From the NCBI RefSeq assembly GCF_002806945.1, contig NZ_NIHC01000001.1:496001-560000 (forward strand): a DNA stretch of 64,000 bases, written 5' to 3'. Positions within the stretch are counted from its first letter, which is position 1. Every line of letters starts with the position of its first letter. A program made the position numbers and the translations under genes. Origin of the DNA: Marinobacter salexigens (GTDB lineage Bacteria; Pseudomonadota; Gammaproteobacteria; Pseudomonadales; Oleiphilaceae). Positions 1-8,065 of the stretch are shown here, one piece after another. The notes beneath the pieces were generated by a model. It saw nothing but the letters and a program-made list of their open reading frames with translations. It did not search any database and was not told the DNA's origin.

Positions 1-2
1 AG

Positions 3-734
3 CCGCACCAGTGGGACACCATGTTCTACTCCATGGGCATGTTGGAGAAAACCCGGGAAATCTATAAAAAGTATGGCCTGTTTTATGTGGGGCCCATTCA
101 GCACGACGCTAACATCATTCACTCCAAAAAGCCGGTCAACAGCCTTGATGACCTGAAAGGCATGAAGATCCGAGTGCCCGGTGGAATGGTCGCCGAAGTG
201 TTCCAGCAGTTTGGTGTCTCGACGGTGAGCTTGCCCGGTTCTGATATTTTCCCGGCACTGGAGAAAGGCACCATTGATGCTGCGGATTATGTTGGCCCAG
301 CGGTCAACTACGAGTTGGGCTTCTCCCAGGTTACGGACTACATCATGTTCGGCCCTCCCGGTGTTATGTCTATCTACCAGCCCGTGGATTTGATGGACCT
401 TACCGTCAACCTGAGGAACTGGAACAAGCTTGATCCGAAACTGCAAAAACTGGTGGAAGATGAAGTTCGCAACTATTCCCAGATGCATTACCTCACTATT
501 CAAAAGCGCAATATTGAAGCCATGAAGAAGTTCAGGGCAGACGGCGATACGGTGACTCGCCTCAGCCAGGATGACCTTGCCGAGTTCCGCCGTGCCGCGA
601 TTCCCATCTGGTACAAGTGGGCTAACAAGAACGAGGATGCTCGCGCCATCTTCGACATGCAGCTTGAGTACATGATGAACGACACCGTTGGTTATGTAAG
701 CGAGTCTGATCTGGAAGGCGTCAAAGGCAAGTAA
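3..734 (+). CDS. dctP: TRAP transporter substrate-binding protein, DctP family (5' partial)
   Basis: Periplasmic solute-binding subunit of a tripartite ATP-independent transporter. The reading frame is open from base 3 and enters the window already in coding sequence (PHQWDT before the first Met), so the N-terminus and signal peptide are missing. About 243 residues remain of a usual 330-370. The conserved DctP core is visible: a segment reading GMKIRVPGGMVAEVF, followed by a FPALEKGTIDAADY segment typical of the ligand-binding hinge. It is followed by dctQ and dctM on the same strand. Because glcDEF lies immediately downstream, I infer a 2-hydroxy or 2-oxo monocarboxylate (glycolate or lactate type) as substrate; the sequence alone does not prove this. 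Confidence 0.93.
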   Translation, partial: PHQWDTMFYSMGMLEKTREIYKKYGLFYVGPIQHDANIIHSKKPVNSLDDLKGMKIRVPGGMVAEVFQQFGVSTVSLPGSDIFPALEKGTIDAADYVGPAVNYELGFSQVTDYIMFGPPGVMSIYQPVDLMDLTVNLRNWNKLDPKLQKLVEDEVRNYSQMHYLTIQKRNIEAMKKFRADGDTVTRLSQDDLAEFRRAAIPIWYKWANKNEDARAIFDMQLEYMMNDTVGYVSESDLEGVKGK

Positions 735-768
735 GCCTGCGTTACCTGAAAATAATAAAAGCACATTG

Positions 769-813
769 GGGAAGGGCTCGGGCAGCCCCGGAAAAGCGGG
801 GCCCCACCTTCCC
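769..813 (+). terminator. hairpin between dctP and dctQ
   Basis: An inner stem GCCCCG/CGGGGC (785-790 with 797-802) sits inside an outer stem GGGAAGG/CCTTCCC (769-775 with 807-813), followed by a short TTTT at 816-819. It lies in the 105 bp gap between the binding-protein gene and the permease genes. Such hairpins commonly lower downstream expression or protect the 3' end of the abundant binding-protein mRNA. It may act as a partial terminator; that role is inferred. Confidence 0.6.
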
Positions 814-839
814 TGTTTTATGGCTGAGGTAGTAAGCGT

Positions 840-1544
840 ATGTCTGATCTGGAAGGCTTCGGATTTGTAATGCCGCACTGGTTGTACTGGGGTTGGCTGG
901 CGGTGATGCCGCTCATCATGATGGGGTGGCACAAGTGGGCTTGCGCCCGGGGCGGCGAACCCGCAGAGCCTGGCATGACGCCGGGTGAATTGCAGGCCAT
1001 GGAAGACGACCCACTGGTTTACCTGAAGTTCGAAGGTAACTGGTTTACCCGCCCAATTGATTGGATTAGCGAAAAGTCGGGTGAGTTTGTCGCTTTCTGG
1101 ACCGTTAACGCCGTAGTTTTCTATTTCTTCGAAGTTGTCATGCGGTACATGTTTAACCAGCCCACGGTTTGGGTGCATGAGGCCAGCTTCCTGTTGCTGG
1201 GCATGCAGTACCTGCTGGCAGGCGCATTTGCCATGCTCCACGGCGCCCATGTGCGAGTGGATGTGGTTTACAACCTCTTGCCAGTACGCGGCAGGATTGG
1301 CATGGATATTTTCACTTCAATGTTTTTCTTCGTGTTTGCCTTGGTACTCATGGTGACCTCCTGGACCTTTTTCGAGAACTCTTACTCCATGAATGAAACC
1401 ACTGTTGAGACTTGGGGCATTCAGTACTGGCCAGTCAAAGGCATGATGATGCTTGGCTCCACCTTGTTGTTACTTGCGGGCGTATCCAAGCTCATAAAGG
1501 ACATTGTTCTGTTTGTTCGCCTTGGGCAGGAGCGTGTGGCATGA
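840..1544 (+). CDS. dctQ: TRAP transporter small permease, DctQ family
   Basis: Small inner-membrane subunit of the TRAP transporter, 234 residues. This is longer than a minimal DctQ (about 160-180) because of an N-terminal hydrophobic segment (about residues 10-32) and a hydrophilic stretch before the usual four-helix core starts near residue 80. The core contains the familiar pattern of an Arg/Tyr-rich region (FFEVVMRYMFNQPTVWVHE) followed by membrane segments. The start is supported by a GAGG box about 12 bases upstream. Its stop overlaps the dctM start (ATGA), so the two membrane subunits are probably translationally coupled. The long form is typical of the group of TRAP systems tied to organic-acid uptake. 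Confidence 0.92.
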   Translation: MSDLEGFGFVMPHWLYWGWLAVMPLIMMGWHKWACARGGEPAEPGMTPGELQAMEDDPLVYLKFEGNWFTRPIDWISEKSGEFVAFWTVNAVVFYFFEVVMRYMFNQPTVWVHEASFLLLGMQYLLAGAFAMLHGAHVRVDVVYNLLPVRGRIGMDIFTSMFFFVFALVLMVTSWTFFENSYSMNETTVETWGIQYWPVKGMMMLGSTLLLLAGVSKLIKDIVLFVRLGQERVA

Positions 1545-3076
1545 CTACTAATGCACCGACTGCTTCAGGGTCTACTCTTTCGGGCAAGCTTGGCACCTGG
1601 CTGATGATTCTGGCTACCATCGGCTTCGGGTTTGTCATCTGTGTTGAGTTGATCAACATCCTGTTCTACGACCCGTTTAGCGACGAAAAATTTCTGTTCA
1701 AGTTTGCCGGTAGCCTTGCCAGTGTAGAAATTGGCCCGCTGACCTATTTGATGTTTGGCTCGCTGTTTGTTGCCCTGATGATGGGGCTGCCACTGGCGTT
1801 TGTAACGGGTGGCCTCGGCGTCCTGTTCGTCTATCTCGTTGGCGATGCGATGATGCTGAACATTGTGCCAAGCCGCATCTTCCCGATGATGACCAACTCT
1901 GACCTGGCTGCGATTCCGCTGTTTATATTTATGGCGTCGATGCTTGAGCGTGCCGGGCTGATCGAGGAAATGTTCAGCGTGGTCTACAAATGGATGGGCG
2001 GCCTTAGCGGTGGCCTTGCAACGGCAACCATACTGGCCTCTACACTTCTGGCTGCCATGGTGGGTGTAATTGGTGCTGCGGTTGTAACCATGGGCATCAT
2101 TGCGCTGCCAGCGATGCTGAAGCGTGGCTACGACCACAAGATCGCCATTGGCTCCATTATGGCCGGCGGTACCTTGGGTATTCTTATACCCCCTTCCATT
2201 CTTGCCATTCTCTATGCAGTGGTGGCACAGCAGTCGGTGGGTGAGCTGTACCTGGGCTCGGTGATTCCCGGGTTGATGCTCTCCGGCCTCTATATTGCCT
2301 ACGTTCTGATTCGCAGCTGGCTGAACCCAAGCCTCGGGCCTCCTGTACCCGTGGAAGAGCGAATCTCCCTGCGGGAAAAGCTGCTTCTGCTGAAAGGCCT
2401 GATTGCGCCCCTCATACTTGTGGCTCTGGTGCTTGGCCTGTTGTTCGGTGGCATAGCGACCCCGGTTGAAGCAGCGGGCATCGGTTCATTCGGCGCCATT
2501 GTTGTCGCCATCATGCACGGCCGGTTCAATATCAGTGGCCTGCGTGAGGCCTCCATAACCACGGCTAAAGCGTCTGCCATGGTGCTGTGGATCATGTTCG
2601 GGGCTTCGGTTTTTGTGGGTTTTTACATTCTCCAGGGTGGTCAGGAGTTTGTAACAGACTCCATTTTGGGCACAGGCATGAGCGCATACGGCATTCTGTT
2701 TTTGCTGATGGGGCTGTTGATAGTGCTGGGCATGTTCCTGGACTGGGTTGGCATCCTGCTTCTGGCCGTTCCTATCTTCATCCCAATTGTGAAGGCGCTG
2801 ACATTTGAAGGGTTATTCGGATTGCCGCCGGTAGAGGGCGATGATGTGGTGCTCTGGTTCGGGGTGCTGTATCTGGTGAACATGCAGATGTCGTTTCTCA
2901 GCCCACCCTTTGGCTATGCACTGTTTTATATACGTGGCGTGTGCCCGCCGGAAATATCCATGGGCACTATCTTCAAATCCTCCCTGGTGTTCCTTGCCAT
3001 TCAGGCGTTTGGCCTGATGGTGTGCATCGCTATTCCGGGTGTTGTTACCTGGCTGCCCGGGTTGGTTTACGGCTAA
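1541..3076 (+). CDS. dctM: TRAP transporter large permease, DctM family
   Basis: Large membrane subunit that carries sodium-coupled solute transport, 511 residues with about 12 to 14 hydrophobic helices. I choose the ATG at 1541 because it overlaps the dctQ stop codon as ATGA; an upstream in-frame start at 1412 would lie wholly inside dctQ. Family features include the GTLGILIPPSI segment around residues 210-220 and the repeated glycine-rich membrane segments of the ion transporter superfamily. The length is greater than the common 425-residue DctM because of an inserted soluble loop and a longer N-terminus, which matches the enlarged DctQ partner. Confidence 0.93.
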   Translation: MTTNAPTASGSTLSGKLGTWLMILATIGFGFVICVELINILFYDPFSDEKFLFKFAGSLASVEIGPLTYLMFGSLFVALMMGLPLAFVTGGLGVLFVYLVGDAMMLNIVPSRIFPMMTNSDLAAIPLFIFMASMLERAGLIEEMFSVVYKWMGGLSGGLATATILASTLLAAMVGVIGAAVVTMGIIALPAMLKRGYDHKIAIGSIMAGGTLGILIPPSILAILYAVVAQQSVGELYLGSVIPGLMLSGLYIAYVLIRSWLNPSLGPPVPVEERISLREKLLLLKGLIAPLILVALVLGLLFGGIATPVEAAGIGSFGAIVVAIMHGRFNISGLREASITTAKASAMVLWIMFGASVFVGFYILQGGQEFVTDSILGTGMSAYGILFLLMGLLIVLGMFLDWVGILLLAVPIFIPIVKALTFEGLFGLPPVEGDDVVLWFGVLYLVNMQMSFLSPPFGYALFYIRGVCPPEISMGTIFKSSLVFLAIQAFGLMVCIAIPGVVTWLPGLVYG

Positions 3077-3096
3077 TTCATTGTGGAGAAAATAAA

Positions 3097-3522
3097 ATGC
3101 TAACAATCAACAGACTGGATTTGGCCGAAGCGCGACTGCTGATTGCCGGTGCGGCAGAAAAGGCCAAGGAAATAGGCGTGCCTATGTGCATCGCTATTGT
3201 TGACGAATCTGGCAGCCTGATCGCTTTCGAGCGCATGAATGGAGGTAAGATTACAAGTGTGACCATTGCCCAGGATAAAGCGTTCACAGCCGCAGCAGCC
3301 AAGAAAGCTACCCATGAATATAATGCCGTTAACGTACCTGGCAGCCTGGCTTTTGGAATTCACACTGAAGTGGGCGGGCGCATAAGTTCTGTGGGCGGAG
3401 GTTTGCCTGTGATTGTCGATGGCGATGTTGTAGGTGGTATCGGCTTAAGCTCTGGCACACCACAACAGGACATGGATTGCGCCCAGGCGGGAATTGATTA
3501 TTTTGCAGCCCAGCGGGGCTGA
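3097..3522 (+). CDS. glcG: GlcG/HbpS-like (DUF336) protein
   Basis: Small 141-residue protein of the GlcG/HbpS fold. The family signature is visible as an N-terminal LTINRLDLAEARLLIAGAAEKA helix broken by a strand (CIAIVDESGSLIAFERM), then glycine-rich GGRISSVGGGLPVIVDGDVVGGIGLSSG. The start at 3097 is chosen because the frame extends upstream only inside dctM and a GGAG box (3084-3087) precedes this ATG. Its neighbours are a TRAP transporter and glcD, the same setting as glcG in glycolate operons. Family members bind haem or related cofactors or lack a known activity, so its role in glycolate use is unknown. Confidence 0.85.
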   Translation: MLTINRLDLAEARLLIAGAAEKAKEIGVPMCIAIVDESGSLIAFERMNGGKITSVTIAQDKAFTAAAAKKATHEYNAVNVPGSLAFGIHTEVGGRISSVGGGLPVIVDGDVVGGIGLSSGTPQQDMDCAQAGIDYFAAQRG

Positions 3523-3546
3523 AACAGGCGGTTTGAGGAAGGCAAT

Positions 3547-5022
3547 ATGACAACCAAACCAACCATCAGCAAAGCCGAGCTGGCTGAAAAGCTCCGGGGC
3601 TTTGTTGATGCAAATTTCGTTATCACTGATGACGAAACCATGAAGCCCTACGAATGCGACGGCATGTCCATGTACTGCGAAATGCCGTTGCTGGTGGTGC
3701 TGCCGGAAACCGTAACCCAGGTGCAGCGGATTATGCGGGTCTGCCATAAATATGGGGTTCCGGTGGTTGCCCGTGGCGCGGGAACAGGGCTGAGCGCAGG
3801 GGCCATGCCAAACAAAGAAGGCGTGGTGCTGTCGCTTGCCAAGTTCAACCGCATTCTGAACATCGACCCACTGGCGCGAACAGCCAGCTTGCAGCCGGGT
3901 GTTCGCAACCTGGCGATTAGCGAAGAAGCCGCTCAATACGGCCTTTACTACGGCCCCGACCCTTCATCACAAATTGCCTGCACCATTGGTGGCAACGTGG
4001 CGGAGAACTCAGGTGGTGTGCACTGCCTGAAGTACGGGCTGACAGTGCATAACCTTCTCAGTGTGGAAATAGTGACCGCTGAGGGTGATGTGGTAACCGT
4101 GGGGAGCGATGGGCTGGATAGCTGCGGTATGGATCTACTCGCCCTGCTAACTGGATCGGAAGGATTACTGGGCGTGGTAACAGAAGTGAAGGTAAAGCTT
4201 CTGCCCAAGCCTGAAGTGGCGCAGGTGGTGATGGCCGGTTTCGACAGCGTGCAGATGGCGGGTGATGCGGTGGGTGGCATTATTTCCCACGGCATTATTC
4301 CAGGCGGCCTGGAAATGATGGACGGCTACGCCATAGTGGCGGCGGACGACTTTGCCGGTGCCGGCTATCCGCGAGACGCCAAGGCGCTGCTTCTGTGTGA
4401 AGTGGACGGCACCGAAGAAGAAGTACACGAACACATAGCCGAGGCCGAAGAGGTTTTCCGTAAGCTTGGGGCCACCTCGGTTCGCACCTCTCAAAGCGAA
4501 GAGGAGAGGGCGCTGCTGTGGTTGGGACGTAAATCTGCATTCCCCGCCGTTGGCCGCATTTCTCCAGATTACTACTGCATGGACGGCACCATTCCTCGTC
4601 GACACATTGCTTATGTTTTGTCTGAGATGGGCAAAATGTCTGAAGAGTTTGGCTTGCGCGTCGCCAACGTATTCCATGCCGGCGATGGCAACCTGCACCC
4701 GTTGATCCTGTTTGATGCAAACGTACCGGGAGAGTTCGAACGTACCGAAGCCTTCGGAGCGGCAATACTGAAAATGTGCGTGGATGTGGGTGGCTGCATT
4801 ACTGGCGAGCATGGCGTGGGCGTGGAGAAGATTCGCCAGATGGCAATTCAATTCAACGATGAAGAGCTGCAACAATTTCACGATGTGAAAGCAGCGTTTG
4901 ATCCGACGGGCATTCTCAACCCGGGTAAAGCGGTACCTGCCCTGAAATTCTGCCAGGAATATCGGTCGCTCGAACACAAACAACACAAGCACGAACACAC
5001 GGAAGCCGCACAACATGGCTGA
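3547..5022 (+). CDS. glcD: glycolate oxidase FAD-linked subunit GlcD
   Basis: FAD-containing subunit that oxidises glycolate (or a similar 2-hydroxyacid) to glyoxylate, 491 residues. The FAD-binding PCMH motif is clear: VVARGAGTGLSAGAMP near residue 75, and CTIGGNVAENSGGVHCLKYG near 145. The C-terminal FAD-linked oxidase domain has FHAGDGNLHPLIL and CITGEHGVGVEKI with the expected His residues. The start has a GAGGAAGG ribosome-binding site. The C-terminus ends in a His/Lys-rich tail (HKQHKHEHTEAAQH) that overlaps glcE by 8 bases, suggesting coupled translation. It forms an operon with glcE and glcF. Confidence 0.95.
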   Translation: MTTKPTISKAELAEKLRGFVDANFVITDDETMKPYECDGMSMYCEMPLLVVLPETVTQVQRIMRVCHKYGVPVVARGAGTGLSAGAMPNKEGVVLSLAKFNRILNIDPLARTASLQPGVRNLAISEEAAQYGLYYGPDPSSQIACTIGGNVAENSGGVHCLKYGLTVHNLLSVEIVTAEGDVVTVGSDGLDSCGMDLLALLTGSEGLLGVVTEVKVKLLPKPEVAQVVMAGFDSVQMAGDAVGGIISHGIIPGGLEMMDGYAIVAADDFAGAGYPRDAKALLLCEVDGTEEEVHEHIAEAEEVFRKLGATSVRTSQSEEERALLWLGRKSAFPAVGRISPDYYCMDGTIPRRHIAYVLSEMGKMSEEFGLRVANVFHAGDGNLHPLILFDANVPGEFERTEAFGAAILKMCVDVGGCITGEHGVGVEKIRQMAIQFNDEELQQFHDVKAAFDPTGILNPGKAVPALKFCQEYRSLEHKQHKHEHTEAAQHG

Positions 5023-6082
5023 TATCTCTCAACAACTTCAGGAGCAAGTGCTCCAGGCCCGCGCTCGCGGGGAGAAGCTCAACATAGTGGGTGGCAACAC
5101 CAAAGCCTTCATCGGCCGTGAAGCCAGTGCAGAGGCAGGCACCCTCAACGTGAGCGAGCACACCGGCATAGTGGATTACCATCCCGTAGAGTTGGTAATG
5201 ACCGTGCGTGCAGGCACGCCGCTGGCCGAGATTGAGGCAGTGCTTGCCGAACAAGGCCAGGCACTGCACTTCGAACCCCCTCACTTTGGCCCCGAATCCA
5301 CCATTGGCGGCACACTCGCCTGCAACCTGTCTGGCCCAGCCAGACCCTGGACTGGATCAGTTCGGGACCAAGTGCTTGGCATACGCCTGATTAACGGCAA
5401 AGGCGAGCATTTGCGGTTTGGCGGCGAAGTGATGAAAAACGTCGCCGGTTACGATGTCTCCCGACTCCAGGCCGGAGCCTTAGGCACCCTGGGGCTCATC
5501 ACTGAAATCAGCCTCAAAGTAATGCCCAGCCCCGCAGCCAGCATGACCTTGGTGCAGGAAATGGGCATGAACGAAGTCCTCCACTATATGAACAGCCGCT
5601 CAGCCGAACCCAAACCTATCACAGCCGCCTGTTGGGTAGATGGCAAAGTCTATTTACGCCTCTCCGGAGCCAAAACCGCCGTAGAAGCCACCGCAGAAAA
5701 GTGGAGTGGCGAGGTATTAGAGGCAGATGCAGAATTCTGGCACTCAGTACAAGACATGCAGCACGACTTCTTCGCCGGAAGCGACGAAGCGCTATGGCGA
5801 TTCTCCGTTAACTCCACTGCTGCGAACCCCACCATCGAAGGCGACTGGTTCATAGACTGGGCCGGCGCCCAACGCTGGTTTCGAGGTGCGGGACAACTGA
5901 GCGACATGGAGCCATTGGCTCGCGCCGCTGGCGGACAGGTAAGCCTGTTCCGGGGTGGTGACAGAAGTGGTGAGGTAATGCACAGCCAGCCTGATGCGCT
6001 TAAAACGATTCAGCAGCGGGTGAAGAGCTCATTTGATCCCGACGGGCTGTTCAATCCAGGCAGATTATATAGCTGGATGTAG
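5015..6082 (+). CDS. glcE: glycolate oxidase FAD-binding subunit GlcE
   Basis: Second FAD-binding subunit of the glycolate oxidase complex, 355 residues, the usual length. The PCMH-type FAD domain is visible as LNIVGGNTKAFIG, FGPESTIGGTLACNLSGPARPW and GEVMKNVAGYDVSRLQAGALGTLGLITE, a signature common to GlcE. The C-terminus carries the FDPDGLFNPGRLY motif shared with GlcD-type oxidases. The ATG at 5015 lies within the last codons of glcD. A 160 bp gap with a long inverted repeat separates it from glcF, unusual inside this operon. Confidence 0.95.
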   Translation: MADISQQLQEQVLQARARGEKLNIVGGNTKAFIGREASAEAGTLNVSEHTGIVDYHPVELVMTVRAGTPLAEIEAVLAEQGQALHFEPPHFGPESTIGGTLACNLSGPARPWTGSVRDQVLGIRLINGKGEHLRFGGEVMKNVAGYDVSRLQAGALGTLGLITEISLKVMPSPAASMTLVQEMGMNEVLHYMNSRSAEPKPITAACWVDGKVYLRLSGAKTAVEATAEKWSGEVLEADAEFWHSVQDMQHDFFAGSDEALWRFSVNSTAANPTIEGDWFIDWAGAQRWFRGAGQLSDMEPLARAAGGQVSLFRGGDRSGEVMHSQPDALKTIQQRVKSSFDPDGLFNPGRLYSWM

Positions 6083-6108
6083 GCAATACCTTAGCCAGAT
6101 TAGCGGTC

Positions 6109-6201
6109 GGGGACTCTTCTTCTGAAACTGTGCGAAGCCATGGATGGCGTAGCCAAGCGTACAGGGAAGTATTCACAGCGTGTTTCAGAAGAAGAGTCCC
6201 C
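6109..6201. repeat. 20 bp perfect inverted repeat enclosing a 53 bp spacer
   Basis: The arms ggggactcttcttctgaaac (6109-6128) and its exact reverse complement (6182-6201) bracket a spacer that includes GAAGCCATGGATGGCGTAGC and GTACAGGGAAGTATTCACAG. It lies between glcE and glcF, which are on the same strand. The long arms and distinctive spacer look like a dispersed intergenic repeat unit and not a simple terminator; there is no T-run after the right arm. I saw no second copy in this window. Whether it is repeated elsewhere in the genome cannot be judged here. Confidence 0.7.
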
Positions 6202-6242
6202 GGCCGCGGTACTCCTGATCAAGGATCTCTAGCAGGCACGAT

Positions 6243-7454
6243 ATGCAAACAAATTTAGTCCAACAGTTCGCCAACACAACAGAAGGGCAGGAAGCAGAAG
6301 CCATACTGCGGGCTTGTGTCCATTGCGGATTCTGCACCGCAACCTGCCCAACCTACCAGGAACTCAACGACGAGCGCGACGGCCCCCGGGGCCGCATCTA
6401 CCTCATGAAAATGTTCCTCGAAGGCGCCGAAGTCACCGAAAAAACCCGTGAACACCTCGACCGCTGCCTAACCTGCCGCAGCTGCGAAACCACCTGCCCC
6501 TCAGGCGTAAAATACGGCCGCCTACTGGACATCAGCCGCGACCTTATTGACAAAGAACTGCCACGCCCCCCGAAAGAAAAATGGAAACGCTGGGCCCTCG
6601 CGCGAGTAGTCCCCAACCGAGTACTGTTTGGGTACCTGCTGAAACTCGGGCAAACCTTCGCGCCGCTACTGCCCGCCAAACTGCGAGCAAAAGTACCACC
6701 GAAAAAACAGGCAAGCCCCTGGCCAGCCGCAAGCCATAACAGAATTGTTCTGGCGCTGGCCGGTTGCGTGCAGCCTTCAGCTACACCGAACACCAACGCG
6801 GCTGCCGCCCGAGTGCTGAACAAGCTCGGCATCACCATGGTCGAAGCCCCGGAAGCCGGATGCTGCGGCGCGGTGAACTACCACCTCTCCGAGCACGAGA
6901 AAGGCCTGGAGCGCATGCGCCAGAACATTGATGCCTGGTGGCCAGCCATAGAATCTGGCGCAGAGGCGCTGATTATGACCGCCTCGGGTTGTGGAGCCAT
7001 GGTGCAGGACTACGGGCACTTGTTAAGAAACGATCCGGTTTACGCCTCCAAAGCCGCCAGAGTCAGCGAAATCTGCACCGACCTTGGCGCATTTTTGCTG
7101 GAGCAGAATCTTGAAAGCCTTAGGGTACAGAGTTCCTCTGGCAAAGTTGCGTTCCATTGCCCCTGCACACTCCAGCACGCCATGAAGCAAAACGGTGTTG
7201 TAGAGCAAGTGCTTACCAAGGCAGGCATCAACCTGGCCATCACCAAAGACAAGCATCTGTGCTGTGGTTCGGCAGGCACCTATTCGGTATTGCAGCCAGA
7301 ACTTAGCCAGAAGCTACTGGGCAATAAACTCAAAGCGCTGATGGTGGATAATCCTGACCGCATTGTAACGGCCAACGCAGGCTGCCAGATGCATCTGGAA
7401 ACCAAATCCCGGGTACCTGTGCAGCACTGGATAGAACTGCTCGATCCACAATAG
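6243..7454 (+). CDS. glcF: glycolate oxidase iron-sulfur subunit GlcF
   Basis: Iron-sulfur subunit passing electrons from the GlcD/GlcE flavins to the membrane quinone pool, 403 residues. Two 4Fe-4S motifs are present at C25-C28-C31-C35P and C75-C78-C81-C85P, followed by two CCG domains containing GCCGAVNYHL (near residue 202) and LCCGSAGTYSVL (near 340). The order and spacing are typical of GlcF. It completes the glcDEF set, although the inverted repeat upstream may make its expression partly independent. Confidence 0.95.
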   Translation: MQTNLVQQFANTTEGQEAEAILRACVHCGFCTATCPTYQELNDERDGPRGRIYLMKMFLEGAEVTEKTREHLDRCLTCRSCETTCPSGVKYGRLLDISRDLIDKELPRPPKEKWKRWALARVVPNRVLFGYLLKLGQTFAPLLPAKLRAKVPPKKQASPWPAASHNRIVLALAGCVQPSATPNTNAAAARVLNKLGITMVEAPEAGCCGAVNYHLSEHEKGLERMRQNIDAWWPAIESGAEALIMTASGCGAMVQDYGHLLRNDPVYASKAARVSEICTDLGAFLLEQNLESLRVQSSSGKVAFHCPCTLQHAMKQNGVVEQVLTKAGINLAITKDKHLCCGSAGTYSVLQPELSQKLLGNKLKALMVDNPDRIVTANAGCQMHLETKSRVPVQHWIELLDPQ

Positions 7455-7467
7455 CGCCGAGGCTGGC

Positions 7468-7496
7468 TTACACCACCTCTGGGGACCCGTTATACT
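7468..7496 (+). promoter_or_regulatory. sigma-70-type promoter for the DUF4124 gene
   Basis: TTACAC (7468-7473) and TATACT (7491-7496) are separated by exactly 17 bases, 39 bases before the next start codon. It follows the glcF stop closely, so the DUF4124 gene probably has its own transcript. Prediction from sequence only. Confidence 0.5.
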
Positions 7497-7534
7497 GCTG
7501 CTGCAATTAACGCTACCACAGGGAGTGGTTATTT

Positions 7535-7978
7535 ATGCCAGGGATTTTGGCAGCTGCGATTCTGATATTTAGTTTCTCATCATCGGCCATTGCCGAGATT
7601 TATACCTGGACAGACGCCAACGGCGTGGTTCACTTTACCGACACCCCGCCCTCTGATAAAGAGCACCAGTCCTTGGACGTTACGACGCCCGTAACAGTGC
7701 CCATGGCTGAGAATCTTAAGCAACATCAGCGTATTTCAGGTATCCGTAAGCAGGTGCGTGGGATGCTCTCGTCTGATCGCAAAGACAGTTCAGCGCGTGG
7801 CAGGTCGAGGGAAAAGGCGATTGCCAAGCAGGAAAAGGCCTGTGCCAGATATCGGCGCGAACTTGCCAAGGTTCAATCGCAACTTCGTGCGGGCTACGGT
7901 ATTAGTAAAGGTAACAGCCTGCGCCGAAAACGCCGTAACCTGAACCATTCACTCAGCTGGGAGTGTATGTTGCGCTGA
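7535..7978 (+). CDS. exported DUF4124 domain protein
   Basis: 147-residue protein with a cleavable signal peptide (about residues 1-20, ending SSAIA) and a DUF4124 motif directly after it: EIYTWTDANGVVHFTDTPP, the characteristic W-T-D-x-G-V-x-H-F-x-D-x-P pattern. The remainder is strongly basic and lysine/arginine rich, probably helical. DUF4124 proteins are periplasmic or envelope proteins with no agreed function. It has its own likely promoter and a GGGAG ribosome-binding site. Confidence 0.8.
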   Translation: MPGILAAAILIFSFSSSAIAEIYTWTDANGVVHFTDTPPSDKEHQSLDVTTPVTVPMAENLKQHQRISGIRKQVRGMLSSDRKDSSARGRSREKAIAKQEKACARYRRELAKVQSQLRAGYGISKGNSLRRKRRNLNHSLSWECMLR

Positions 7979-8026
7979 TGCTGTAGACTGTCATGTACTA
8001 AGCACCCTAACAAACCAAGGTTCTTC

Positions 8027-8065
8027 ATGTTTCGCCTGTGCACGACGTTTGGAATTCAGTTTTGA
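8027..8065 (+). other. possible 12-codon leader ORF before the Bcr/CflA transporter
   Basis: An ATG with a well-placed AAGG (8017-8020) opens a frame MFRLCTTFGIQF that stops with TGA at 8063-8065. That stop overlaps a TTG at 8062-8064 (TTGA) in the transporter frame. This could be a translationally coupled leader peptide, or just a chance ORF where the transporter starts at GTG 8038. No experimental basis. Confidence 0.25.

Noticed and set aside
21..734. Start of dctP at the ATG at base 21
   Set aside because: The frame is open to base 3 with DctP-like residues, and the remaining length is far short of the family, so this Met is internal.
1412..1540. N-terminal extension of DctM from 1412
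   Set aside because: It lies wholly inside dctQ; the ATGA overlap at 1541 gives a proper DctM start.
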